DNA from: DASZHJ01 sp035507155
GTDB lineage: Bacteria; Pseudomonadota; Alphaproteobacteria; ATCC43930; CGMCC-115725
Assembly: GCA_035507155.1 (NCBI GenBank)
Contig: DATJOK010000143.1
Coordinates: forward strand, 1-15,480
Reading direction: 5' to 3'
Length of the DNA: 15,480 nt
The notes below the pieces were generated by a model. It saw only the letters and a program-made list of their open reading frames with translations, had not been told where the DNA came from and did not search any database. Within the stretch, counting starts at the first letter, position 1. The number at the start of each line of letters is the position of its first letter. The position numbers and the translations under genes are program-made. This document shows positions 6,515-14,446 of this stretch, one piece after another.

Positions 6515-6710
6515 GACGAGGGAGAGGCGCAACGATCTACCACTTCGACAACCGATTTCGCTGAACCGGACAGCCGTGGGCTTGACCCGGCGATCCACGT
6601 CCCGCCGTTGCACCGCCCTAAGACGTGGATGCCCGGCTCAAGGGCATGACGATGCAGAAGCGCATCGATCTGCTACTTCGACAACCGATTTCGCTCAACC
6701 GGACAGCCGT

Positions 6711-6844
6711 GGACTTGATCCGGCCATCACGAGGCGCCGCGCCCGGCATCAAGACGTGGATGCGCGGGTCAAGCCCGCGCATGACGAGTCCGGGGAGCAT
6801 CAACGGTTCACCCGACAACCGATTTCGCTCAACCGGACAGCCGT
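6711..6844 (+). repeat. Partial REP/MITE-like unit, copy B2
   Basis: A fragment with a half hairpin at its left (GGACTTGATCCGGCCATCACG), a perfect hairpin at 6760–6782 (arms ATGCGCGGG and CCCGCGCAT around TCAAG) and the conserved right end with ACAACCGATTTCGCTCAACC followed by GGACAGCCGT, closing at 6844. The left half of the unit is missing. With B0 and B1 it fills the gap between the terminator and the cupin gene; I see no gene here. Confidence 0.8.
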
Positions 6845-6883
6845 GAGTCAAGACTGGCCACCGCGGTTGATCGATGGCGGTGC

Positions 6884-7348
6884 TCACGTCTTGTGGATGG
6901 GGTCGATCCACTTCACGGTCTCCGGCTTCTCCACCGGCGCGATGTCGAGGTTCACCACGACGGCCTCGTTGTCGCTGCGCACCAGCACGCATTCCAAGGT
7001 CTCGTCGGTCGACGCGTTGATCTCCTGGTGCGGCACGTAGGGCGGAATGTAGATGAAGTCGCCGGGCCCGGCCTCGGCGGTGAATTCCAGATGCTCGCCC
7101 CAACGCATGCGCGCCTTGCCCTTCACCACATAGATCACGCTCTCGAGCTCGCCATGATGGTGCGCGCCGGTCTTGGCGTTGGGATGGATGTGGACGGTGC
7201 CGGCCCAGATCTTCTGCGCGCCGACGCGGGCGAAATTGATCGCCGCGGCGCGGTTCATCCCCGGCGTCTGCGCCGTGTTGGTGTCGAGGGAATTGCCGGG
7301 GATGACCTTGACCCCGTTCTCGCGCCAGTCGATCTGCGTCTCGCTCAT
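6884..7348 (-). CDS. Cupin-domain protein
   Basis: A 154-residue single-domain cupin. Motif 1 is TGAHHHGELESVIYVVKG (60–77) with metal ligands H63, H65 and E67 or E69. Motif 2 is GDFIYIPPYVPHQ (96–108) with H107 as the last ligand. Such proteins bind Fe, Mn or Zn and may be dioxygenases, isomerases or binding proteins; the substrate cannot be inferred. The start at 7348 was chosen because GGAGG lies 5–6 nt upstream and the longer reading frame overlaps queG. It begins 31 nt after the queG stop codon on the same strand and is probably co-transcribed, though a role in queuosine metabolism is only a guess. Confidence 0.9.
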   Translation of the reverse strand: MSETQIDWRENGVKVIPGNSLDTNTAQTPGMNRAAAINFARVGAQKIWAGTVHIHPNAKTGAHHHGELESVIYVVKGKARMRWGEHLEFTAEAGPGDFIYIPPYVPHQEINASTDETLECVLVRSDNEAVVVNLDIAPVEKPETVKWIDPIHKT

Positions 7349-7379
7349 GAGCGACCTCCGTCGGTATGCCGCCTCTGAC

Positions 7380-8534
<1,155 letters not shown>

Positions 8535-8535
8535 C

Positions 8536-9000
8536 TCACCCGCGGCCGCGATAGGGCGCCACACCCTGGTCCGGCAGCCAGAGGCCGCGGGGCGGCGCGC
8601 CGGTCTGGAAGAAGACGTCGATCGGCATGCCGCCGCGCGGATACCAGTAGCCGCCGATGCGCAGCCACTTGGGCGCGAGGCGTGCCGCCAGGGTCTTGCC
8701 GATCCTGAGCGTGCAGTCCTCGTGAAAGCCGGCCGCGTTGCGGAACGAGCCCAGATAGAGCTTCAGCGACTTGCTCTCGACGAGCCAGCGCCGCGGCACG
8801 TAGTCGATGACGAGATGGGCGAAGTCCGGCTGCCCGGTGATCGGGCAGAGCACGGTGAACTCCGGCGCCGTGAAGCGCACGAGATAGAGCGTGCCCGGAT
8901 GCGGATTGGGCACCCGCTCCAGCACCGCCTCTTCCGGCGACGCCGGCAGCGGCACGTCACGGCCGAGCTGGGTGAGTTTGGGAAGCTGGCGCTTGGGCAT
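8536..9000 (-). CDS. queF: NADPH-dependent 7-cyano-7-deazaguanine reductase (preQ0 to preQ1)
   Basis: A 154-residue type I QueF, which reduces the nitrile preQ0 to the amine preQ1 before its insertion into tRNA. The nucleophile is C52 in EFTVLCPITGQPDF and the acid is D59. ESKSLKLYLGSFRN (75–88) and FHEDC (92–96) bind substrate and NADPH. The ending PDQGVAPYRGRG is typical. The start at 9000 fits the family length. In-frame ATGs at 9030 and 9093 would add an N-terminal extension partly encoded by a REP remnant, which looks spurious, but no clear ribosome-binding site settles it. It is followed by queG after 1 nt and preceded by the GIY-YIG gene on the same strand. Confidence 0.95.
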   Translation of the reverse strand: MPKRQLPKLTQLGRDVPLPASPEEAVLERVPNPHPGTLYLVRFTAPEFTVLCPITGQPDFAHLVIDYVPRRWLVESKSLKLYLGSFRNAAGFHEDCTLRIGKTLAARLAPKWLRIGGYWYPRGGMPIDVFFQTGAPPRGLWLPDQGVAPYRGRG

Positions 9001-9036
9001 CGTTTCCGGCTGTTGCTGTTTCCTCTTCATCCCTCT

Positions 9037-9059
9037 TGCCCGGCCTTGTGCCGGGGCAT
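9037..9059. repeat. REP-like hairpin remnant between the GIY-YIG gene and queF
   Basis: TGCCCGGC and GCCGGGGCA flank CTTGT, one base from a perfect stem, and are followed by CCACGTCTTCATG. It is a forward-orientation family member with one extra G. It lies in the 67-nt gap after the GIY-YIG stop codon, so it falls within any joint GIY-YIG–queF transcript. Confidence 0.75.
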
Positions 9060-9067
9060 CCACGTCT

Positions 9068-9355
9068 TCATGCAAGTCGATCATGGAGATCATCCCAACT
9101 CGGGTTTTCCGCGCGGATGAGCCGCACCTTCCAGGCTCGCGGCCAGCGCTTCAAGCTCTTTTCGCGCTGAATAGCCGTTCGAATGTCGTCGTGATGCTCT
9201 ACGTAGACGAGCCGTTTCAGACCATACCGCTTGGTAAAGCCCTCGATCACGCCTTCACGATGCTCCCAGATTCGTCGAGCGAGGTCGCTGGTAATGCCGA
9301 CATAGAGGGTTCCGTTCGCCCGGTTGGTCATGATGTAGACCCATCCACCCTGCAT
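9068..9355 (-). CDS. Single-domain GIY-YIG nuclease family protein
   Basis: A 95-residue protein, the usual size of stand-alone GIY-YIG proteins of the UPF0213/YhbQ type. GGWVYIMTN supplies the 'GIY' strand and TLYVGITSDLARRIWEHREG the 'YIG' strand plus the catalytic arginine helix. The metal-binding glutamate is the E of QREKSLKRW, and ENPSWDDL closes the domain, so all expected catalytic residues appear present. These proteins are predicted to nick DNA, and related neisserial proteins have been described as site-specific single-strand nucleases acting at genomic repeats. The ATG at 9355 gives the family start; a TTG 36 nt upstream is possible. Neither has a clear ribosome-binding site. Repeat elements lie on both sides, and queF follows on the same strand. 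Confidence 0.9.
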   Translation of the reverse strand: MQGGWVYIMTNRANGTLYVGITSDLARRIWEHREGVIEGFTKRYGLKRLVYVEHHDDIRTAIQREKSLKRWPRAWKVRLIRAENPSWDDLHDRLA

Positions 9356-9459
9356 GACTGCAGTGTTGGCATAGAGTGTGATCGGCGGCAATGGAGCGGG
9401 ATGAGCGGCTCGATCATCCTCCGGCCAGATGCGAACATCATCGAGCGTGGATCAAGACG

Positions 9460-9715
9460 TGGATGCCCGGGACAAGCCCACGGCTGTCCGGTTCAGCGAA
9501 ATCGGTTGCCGAAGTGGTGGATCGATGCGCCTCTCCATCGTCATGCCCGGCCTTGTGCCGGGCATCCACGGCTTGCCACCGCGCGACGGCAAGACGTGGA
9601 TGGCCGGGACAAGCCCGGCCATGACGACCTCTGGTAGTTCAGATCCATTGCACGGACTCGGTCTCGTGGCACAGAAACCCGAACCGGACAGTCGTGGCCT
9701 TGAGCCGGGCATCCG
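9460..9715 (-). repeat. Half REP hairpins flanking unit C1
   Basis: Immediately left of unit C1 lies GATGCCCGGGACAAGCCC (9462–9479), preceded by ACGTG. Immediately right lies GGCCTTGAGCCGGGCATC (from 9696). Each is about half of a family hairpin cut at the same point as in the 6351–6588 insertion. Here the two halves do not match as direct repeats, so this copy has probably been rearranged since insertion. Confidence 0.6.
9480..9695 (-). mobile_element. MITE-like 216-bp repeat unit C1 (intact, inverted)
   Basis: The same 216-bp unit as 6362–6577 but on the other strand, about 95% identical by hand count. The inverted ends CTGTCCGGTTC (9484–9494) and GAACCGGACAG (9681–9691) are present. The hairpins are at 9543–9565 (arms ATGCCCGGC and GCCGGGCAT, loop CTTGT) and 9600–9622 (arms ATGGCCGGG and CCCGGCCAT, loop ACAAG). 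No coding content is credible. Together with B1 it forms a large inverted repeat around about 2.9 kb that holds the GIY-YIG, queF, queG and cupin genes. Confidence 0.8.
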
Positions 9716-9746
9716 CGTCTTAGGGCGGTGCCGCAGCGAGACGTGG

Positions 9747-9786
9747 ATCGCCGGGTCACCCCCGGACTCTGATCCGGGGCGGCGAT
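9747..9786. repeat. REP-like hairpin, long-loop subtype
   Basis: Outer arms ATCGCC (9747–9752) and GGCGAT (9781–9786) enclose an inner stem CCCCGGA/TCCGGGG with loop CTCTGA. CGTGG precedes and GAC follows. It corresponds, in reverse, to the long-loop element at 790–830. It lies 34 nt downstream of the yggS stop codon on the opposite side of the gap, which otherwise contains only repeat remnants. Confidence 0.65.
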
Positions 9787-9819
9787 GACGAGCTCAGGGC
9801 AATGAACAGATGAGAGAGC

Positions 9820-10539
9820 CTATCCGCCCGCCAGCGGCGGCCGGGCGCCGAAGATCGCGGTGCCGACGCGGACGTGGGTGGCGCCGAGGCGGATCGCGAT
9901 CTCGAAGTCGCCGCTCATGCCCATGCTGAGATGCTCGAGCCCGTGCCGGCGGGCGATCTCGCGCAGCAGCGCGAAATGCGGCGAGGGCTCCTCCTCCACC
10001 GGCGGAATGCACATCAGGCCTTTGACCGGCAGGCGATAGCGCTCGCGGCAGGCCGCGATGAAGGCGTCGGCCTCCGTCGGCAGCACGCCTGCCTTCTGCG
10101 GCTCGGCGCCGGTGTTGACCTGGACGTAGCAGACCGGCCGCCGATCGAGCTTCTCCATCGCCTGGGCGAGCGCCTCGGCGAGCTTCGGCCGGTCCACCGT
10201 CTCGATGACGTCGAAGAGCGCCACCGCATCCTTCGCCTTGTTGCTCTGCAGGGGCCCGATGAGGTGGAGCTGCAGATCCGGGCATGCCGATTTGAGCGCG
10301 GGATATTTCCCCTGCGCCTCCTGGACCCGGTTCTCGCCGAAGACGCGCTGGCCCTCGGCGAGCGCCGCCTCGACCGCCGCGGGCCCGTGGGTCTTCGCCA
10401 CCGCCACCAGCGTCACCGCGGCGGGATCGCGGCCGGCGGCGCGGGCGGCCGCGGCGATCCGAGCGCGCACCTCGGCAAGTCCGGCCTTGACGTTTGCCGC
10501 CGTCGCACTCATTGCATGATCAAGGGCTTGCTCCGCCAT
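9820..10539 (-). CDS. YggS-type pyridoxal phosphate homeostasis protein
   Basis: A 239-residue member of the YggS/PROSC (COG0325) family, a single-domain alanine-racemase-like TIM barrel that binds PLP without known catalysis and buffers vitamin B6 and amino-acid pools. The PLP lysine is K49 in LVAVAKTH. Other family marks are FGENRVQEAQGKYP, LHLIGPLQSNKAKDAV, VQVNTGAEPQKAG, GLMCIPP, LSMGMSGDFEIAIRLGATHVRVGTAIFG. The start at 10539 has AAGG 7 nt upstream; the ATG at 10512 would give the more usual 230 residues but has no ribosome-binding site, so the start is uncertain. It is divergent from the DUF3576 lipoprotein gene. Confidence 0.93.
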   Translation of the reverse strand: MAEQALDHAMSATAANVKAGLAEVRARIAAAARAAGRDPAAVTLVAVAKTHGPAAVEAALAEGQRVFGENRVQEAQGKYPALKSACPDLQLHLIGPLQSNKAKDAVALFDVIETVDRPKLAEALAQAMEKLDRRPVCYVQVNTGAEPQKAGVLPTEADAFIAACRERYRLPVKGLMCIPPVEEEPSPHFALLREIARRHGLEHLSMGMSGDFEIAIRLGATHVRVGTAIFGARPPLAGG

Positions 10540-10680
10540 GGCGCGACCTTGGCGGGCGCCTTCCGCGGCGTCAAGGCCGGGCCGCCCGGGGCAAGATTTA
10601 GCGGCATTTCCGGTCGCCCCGGTGTAGGATGCGGCCGCCTGGGAAGCCGGGATTTCCAGGGGTTTCGAGGGAGAATTGCG

Positions 10681-11277
10681 ATGGCGATCCGGACCATGGG
10701 GCTGGTAGTTCTGATGACGGTTTTCGTCGCCGGATGCGGCCTCTTTGGCGGCGACAGCAGCTCGGGCGACGTCAAGACCAGCAACCAGACGGCGACCAGC
10801 AACGGCAAATACGATCCGCGCTACGCCGATCCCAAGGACTACAATCCCAAGACCGATGCCACCAACGGCAATGACAGCACCAGCCTGATGGGCCTGCTGT
10901 TCGGCGGCCTGGGCGGCGGCTCCGGCGGCCAGGGCGGCGGACAGGCCGGCGTCGGCGTCAACAGCTACCTCTGGCGCGCCTCCCTCGACACCGTGAGCTT
11001 CATGCCGCTCGCCTCGGCGGATCCTTTCGGCGGCGTCATCATCACCGACTGGTACAGCCCGCCCGATCAGCCGGCCGAGCGCTTCAAGGTCAACGTCTTC
11101 ATCCTGGGCCGCGAGCTGCGGGCCGACGGCGTGCGCGCCAGCGTCTTCCATCAGACCCGCGACACCGCCGGGCAGTGGACCGAGGCGCCGGTCGATGCCA
11201 ACACCGCCACCGACATCGAGAACGCAATCCTCACCCGCGCCCGCCAGCTCCGGCTCAGCACCGTCACCAAGTCCTGA
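10681..11277 (+). CDS. DUF3576-family lipoprotein
   Basis: A 198-residue exported lipoprotein. The signal peptide (residues 1–18) ends in the lipobox VAGC with C19 as the acylated cysteine. A low-complexity segment rich in N, D, K and T (about 25–65) and a glycine-rich stretch (about 77–95) precede the conserved domain, which includes VNSYLWRASLDTVSFMPLASADPFGGVIITDWY. The family is typical of alphaproteobacteria and has no established function. Lack of an Asp at +2 (GLFG follows C19) favours outer-membrane sorting. GAGGGAGA (10667–10674) lies 6 nt before the ATG. It sits 60 nt upstream of leuS, in a neighbourhood that also holds the LPS-export gene lptE, so an envelope role is plausible. Confidence 0.9.
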   Translation: MAIRTMGLVVLMTVFVAGCGLFGGDSSSGDVKTSNQTATSNGKYDPRYADPKDYNPKTDATNGNDSTSLMGLLFGGLGGGSGGQGGGQAGVGVNSYLWRASLDTVSFMPLASADPFGGVIITDWYSPPDQPAERFKVNVFILGRELRADGVRASVFHQTRDTAGQWTEAPVDANTATDIENAILTRARQLRLSTVTKS

Positions 11278-11337
11278 CGCGCGGCTTCGCGGCGAGGGTC
11301 CTCCAGCACCTTATTCAGGGGAGCGTAAGTCCGCGCG

Positions 11338-13896
11338 ATGGCGCGCTACAATTCGCAGGAAAACGAAGAGAAGTGGCAGCGGATCTGGCGTGAGCGCGGC
11401 GTCTTCGAGGTCGCCACCGACCCCGCGAAGCCGAAGTACTACGTCCTCGAGATGTTCCCCTATCCCTCGGGCAAGCTCCATGTCGGCCACGTGCGCAACT
11501 ACACCATGGGCGACGTGGTGGCGCGCTACAAGCGCGCCCAGGGCTTCAACGTGCTGCATCCGATGGGCTGGGACGCTTTCGGGCTGCCCGCCGAGAACGC
11601 GGCGATCGCCAGCAAGATCCATCCGGCGACCTGGACCTACGAGAACATCGCCACCATGCGCGGCCAGCTGCAGCGCATGGGCATCGGCTACGACTGGCGG
11701 CGCGAGATCGCCACCTGCCATCCGGAATACTACCGGCATGAGCAGAAGATGTTCCTCGACTTCCTCAAGGCCGGCTTGGCCTATCGCCGGGAGTCCTGGG
11801 TCAACTGGGATCCCGTCGAGAACACCGTCCTCGCCAACGAGCAGGTGATCGACGGCCGCGGCTGGCGCTCCGGCGCGCTGGTCGAGAAGCGTCTCCTCTC
11901 GCAATGGTTCCTGCGCATCACCGCCTACTCCGACGACCTCCTGGAGACGATCAAGAGCCTCGACCGCTGGCCAGAGCGCGTCAGGCTGATGCAGGAGAAC
12001 TGGATCGGCCGCTCCGAGGGCGCCCGCGTCTTCTTCAAGATCGCCGGCCGCCAGGAGCGGCTGGAGATCTACACGACGCGGCCGGACACGCTCTTCGGCG
12101 CCTCGTTCTGCGCCATCTCGCCCAATCATCCGCTGGCCGCCGAGCTCGCGGCGAAGGACAGGAAGCTCGCCGAGTTCGTCGCCGAATGCAACCGCATGGG
12201 CACCAGCGAGGCGGTGCTCGAGCAGGCGGAGAAGCTGGGATACGACACCGGCCTCAAGGCCGAGCATCCGCTGATGCCCGGCAAGACGCTGCCGGTCTAT
12301 GTCGCCAACTTCATCCTGATGGAGTACGGCACCGGCGCCATCTTCGGCTGTCCGGCGCACGACCAGCGCGATCTCGACTTCGCGCGGAAGTACAAGCTCG
12401 CGGTCGTTCCCGTGGTGCTGCCGAAGGACGCCGATGCCGCGACCTTCGCGATCGGCGACGTCGCCTATACCGAGGACGGCACCCTCATCAATTCCGAGTT
12501 CCTGAACGGGCTCGACGTGCCGGCAGCGAAGCGCCGGGTGATCGATCGCCTCCAAGAGCTCGGCGTCGGCGAGAGCAGCATCGTGTTCCGGCTGCGCGAC
12601 TGGGGCGTCTCGCGCCAGCGCTATTGGGGCTGCCCGATCCCGGTCATCCACTGCGGCAAATGCGGCATCGTGCCGGTGCCAGAGCAGGACCTGCCGGTGC
12701 GGCTCCCGGAGGATGTCACCTTCGACAAGCCCGGCAATCCGCTCGACCACCACCCGACCTGGAAGCACGTCACCTGTCCCACCTGCGGCGGTCCGGCGAC
12801 GCGGGAGACCGACACCTTCGACACCTTCTTCGAATCCTCCTGGTATTTCCTGCGCTACTGCTCGCCGCGCGCGGCCGCCGCCTTCGACCGCCGGGATGTC
12901 GACTACTGGATGCCGGTCGACCAGTACATCGGCGGCGTCGAGCATGCGGTGCTGCACCTCCTCTACTCGCGCTTCTTCACCCGCGCGCTGACCCAATGCG
13001 GCTATCTCGACTTGAAGGAGCCCTTCGCCGGCCTCTTCACCCAGGGCATGGTCTGCCACGAGACCTACCAGGACGTGGACGGCAACTGGCTCTTCCCCGA
13101 GGAGGTGACGCGGGAGGGCGAGCGCCTGGTCGACGCCAAGGAGCGGCCGGTGACGGTCGGGCGCCTCGAGAAGATGAGCAAGTCGCGCAAGAACGTGGTC
13201 GGCCTCGAGGCCGTCGTCGGCGAGTACGGCGCCGACACCGCGCGGCTCTATCTTCTCTCCGACAGCCCGCCGGAGCGCGACCTCGAATGGACCGACGCCG
13301 GCATCGAGGGCGTCTGGCGCTACGTGAACCGGCTCTGGCGCCTGGTGACGGAGCCGCCGGCGCCGCTGCCGGCGACCGGGAGCGCGCTCCCCAACGAGCT
13401 CTCGCCCGCCGCCGACAAGGCGCGGCGCTTCACCCACCGCACCATCGCCGCGGTCACCGACGATCTCGAGAAGTTCCGCTTCAACCGCGGCGTCGCCCGC
13501 ATCCGCGAGCTCACCAACCTGCTCGAGGAGCTGCCGGGAAGCGGCGCCGGCGAGGCGGCGGTGCTGCGCTTCGGCCTCGAGGCGGCGGTGCGCCTCCTGG
13601 GTCCGATGATGCCGCATCTCGCCGAGGAGCTCTGGGAGCAGCTCGGCCACGAGACGCTGCTGATCGACGAGGCCTGGCCCAAAGCCGATCCCGCCCTCGT
13701 CGCGCTCGAGACGGTGACCGTCGCCGTGCAGGTCAACGGCAAGCTGCGCGGCACCATCGAGCTGGCGCGCGACAGCGACAACGCCGTGGCGGAGGCGGCG
13801 GGGCTCGCCTTGCCGACGGTGCAGAAGCTGCTCGACGGCAAGCAGCCGCGCAAGGTGATCATCGTGCCGAACCGGATCGTCAATGTCGTGGTCTAG
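11338..13896 (+). CDS. leuS: Leucyl-tRNA synthetase
   Basis: An 852-residue class I synthetase of normal bacterial length that charges tRNA-Leu. It has the HIGH signature as HVGH (48–51) and KMSKS at 612–616. The CP1 editing domain carries TTRPDT (246–251) and GCPAHDQRD, with D345 the expected editing residue. A CxxC–CxxC zinc motif is at C439, C442, C480 and C483. The C-terminal region (QVNGKLRGTIE) is the tRNA-binding domain. A purine-rich AGGGGAG (11317–11323) lies 14 nt upstream of the ATG, farther than usual. The end of the gene overlaps lptE by 14 nt. It shares an operon with lptE and holA. Confidence 0.98.
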   Translation: MARYNSQENEEKWQRIWRERGVFEVATDPAKPKYYVLEMFPYPSGKLHVGHVRNYTMGDVVARYKRAQGFNVLHPMGWDAFGLPAENAAIASKIHPATWTYENIATMRGQLQRMGIGYDWRREIATCHPEYYRHEQKMFLDFLKAGLAYRRESWVNWDPVENTVLANEQVIDGRGWRSGALVEKRLLSQWFLRITAYSDDLLETIKSLDRWPERVRLMQENWIGRSEGARVFFKIAGRQERLEIYTTRPDTLFGASFCAISPNHPLAAELAAKDRKLAEFVAECNRMGTSEAVLEQAEKLGYDTGLKAEHPLMPGKTLPVYVANFILMEYGTGAIFGCPAHDQRDLDFARKYKLAVVPVVLPKDADAATFAIGDVAYTEDGTLINSEFLNGLDVPAAKRRVIDRLQELGVGESSIVFRLRDWGVSRQRYWGCPIPVIHCGKCGIVPVPEQDLPVRLPEDVTFDKPGNPLDHHPTWKHVTCPTCGGPATRETDTFDTFFESSWYFLRYCSPRAAAAFDRRDVDYWMPVDQYIGGVEHAVLHLLYSRFFTRALTQCGYLDLKEPFAGLFTQGMVCHETYQDVDGNWLFPEEVTREGERLVDAKERPVTVGRLEKMSKSRKNVVGLEAVVGEYGADTARLYLLSDSPPERDLEWTDAGIEGVWRYVNRLWRLVTEPPAPLPATGSALPNELSPAADKARRFTHRTIAAVTDDLEKFRFNRGVARIRELTNLLEELPGSGAGEAAVLRFGLEAAVRLLGPMMPHLAEELWEQLGHETLLIDEAWPKADPALVALETVTVAVQVNGKLRGTIELARDSDNAVAEAAGLALPTVQKLLDGKQPRKVIIVPNRIVNVVV

Positions 13897-14410
13897 GCGG
13901 AGCCTCCTCGCCTCGGCGGCGCTGCTCACGCTCGGCGGCTGCGGCTGGCGTCCGCTCTATGCCCCCCGCGACCGCCGCGATATCGCCGTCGATCTCGCCG
14001 CGATCAAGGTGAACACGATTCCGAACCGGCTGGGCCAGCTGATGACGATCTCGCTGCGCGATGGCCTCAACCCGACCAACGCCCGGGTGCCGCAGCGCTA
14101 CCTCCTGACGGTGCAGCTGGCGGAGTCCCGCGTCGATGTGGGCTACCGCTCGGACGGCACCACCTCGCGCAGCCAGATCACCATGACCGCCAGCTTCTCC
14201 CTGCATGTGATCGGCGCGGAGAAGAAGGAAGCGCTGCTCTCCGGCTCGACCCGGGCGGTGGCGGCCTTCGACGTGCAGACCGACGACTACGCGACGGTGG
14301 TGGCCCAGCAAAGCGCCGAGCAGCGCTCGCTCAACGAGCTCAGCGACGACATCCAGACCCGGCTCGCGATCTACATCAAGGACCACAAGAACATGACCGC
14401 CGCGTTGTGA
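13883..14410 (+). CDS. lptE: LPS-assembly lipoprotein LptE
   Basis: A 175-residue outer-membrane lipoprotein that forms the plug of the LptD translocon delivering LPS to the cell surface. The signal peptide starts MSWSRRSLLASAALLTLGGC, with the lipobox LGGC and C20 as the lipidated residue, followed by GWRPLY, a hallmark of alphaproteobacterial LptE. The rest is a small alpha/beta domain, including RYLLTVQLAESR and QSAEQRSLNELSDDIQTRL near the C-terminus. The gene starts inside the end of leuS (14-nt overlap) in another frame, implying translational coupling. The leuS–lptE–holA order is common in this class and supports the call despite weak sequence conservation in the family. Confidence 0.92.
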   Translation: MSWSRRSLLASAALLTLGGCGWRPLYAPRDRRDIAVDLAAIKVNTIPNRLGQLMTISLRDGLNPTNARVPQRYLLTVQLAESRVDVGYRSDGTTSRSQITMTASFSLHVIGAEKKEALLSGSTRAVAAFDVQTDDYATVVAQQSAEQRSLNELSDDIQTRLAIYIKDHKNMTAAL

Positions 14411-14414
14411 GCCG

Positions 14415-14446
14415 ATGACGCGCGGCCCATGAAGCTCGGCCCATGA
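14415..14446 (+). other. Chain of start–stop overlaps and 14-bp tandem duplication at the holA start
   Basis: GGCCCATGAAGCTC occurs twice in tandem (14424–14437 and 14438–14451); the second copy contains the holA ATG. Because 14 is not a multiple of 3, the first ATG (14429) is out of frame and reads MKLGP then stops at 14444–14446, overlapping the holA ATG. Another ATG at 14415 reads MTRGP and stops at 14430–14432, overlapping the 14429 ATG. Whether any is translated is unknown. Confidence 0.5.

Larger units (their letters stand above)
6362..6577 (+). mobile_element. MITE-like 216-bp repeat unit B1 (intact)
   Basis: A complete non-coding unit. The ends carry imperfect inverted repeats sharing TGTCCGGTTC: 6367–6376 on the left, and its complement GAACCGGACA at 6563–6572. 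The centre (6432–6517) holds two hairpins in inverted orientation, 6435–6457 and 6492–6514, separated by an imperfect inverted repeat CCACG-t-CTTGCC / GGCAAG-c-CGTGG with a 10-nt loop. The copy at 9480–9695 has the same length in opposite orientation, with about 10 differences by hand alignment. It encodes no transposase, so any movement would need a protein in trans. Confidence 0.8.
6351..6588 (+). repeat. 11-bp direct repeats bordering unit B1
   Basis: GGGCTTGACCC occurs at 6351–6361 and again at 6578–6588, directly abutting the 216-bp unit. Deleting the unit plus one repeat leaves a perfect hairpin with arms ATCGCCGGG and CCCGGCGAT around CTTGA. This is what a target-site duplication would look like. 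Confidence 0.7.
6272..6710 (+). repeat. REP/MITE-like unit, outer copy B0, interrupted by copy B1
   Basis: The left part (about 6272–6361) and the right part (6578–6710) form one diverged unit split by the 216-bp copy at 6362–6577. The left part shows CCCGGTTCGGGTTTC, and the right part ends in CAACCGATTTCGCTCAACCG and GACAGCCGT. Its first hairpin is split exactly at the insertion, ATCGCC plus GGGCTTGACCC on the left and GGGCTTGACCC plus GGCGAT on the right. Its second hairpin (6629–6647) has lost part of one arm. The spacer between hairpins belongs to a subtype ending GCACCGCCCTAAGACG, also seen near 9716–9745. Confidence 0.75.

Noticed and set aside
6255..7040. A long open frame through the repeat cluster with peptides such as MPGLVPAIHVLPSR and WMPGTRPGMT (also at 415–1002, 6227–6613 and 9429–9788).
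   Set aside because: These peptides are translations of the REP-like hairpins and appear in several frames and orientations; there is no ribosome-binding site and no protein family.
9820..11151. A 443-codon frame that would fuse yggS to an upstream segment overlapping the DUF3576 gene.
   Set aside because: The YggS domain begins near 10512–10539 and the upstream part is antisense to the lipoprotein gene.
11311..13929. An 872-codon minus-strand open frame opposite leuS.
   Set aside because: It is a high-GC antisense shadow of leuS; the plus strand has every leucyl-tRNA synthetase motif and the shadow has low-complexity composition.
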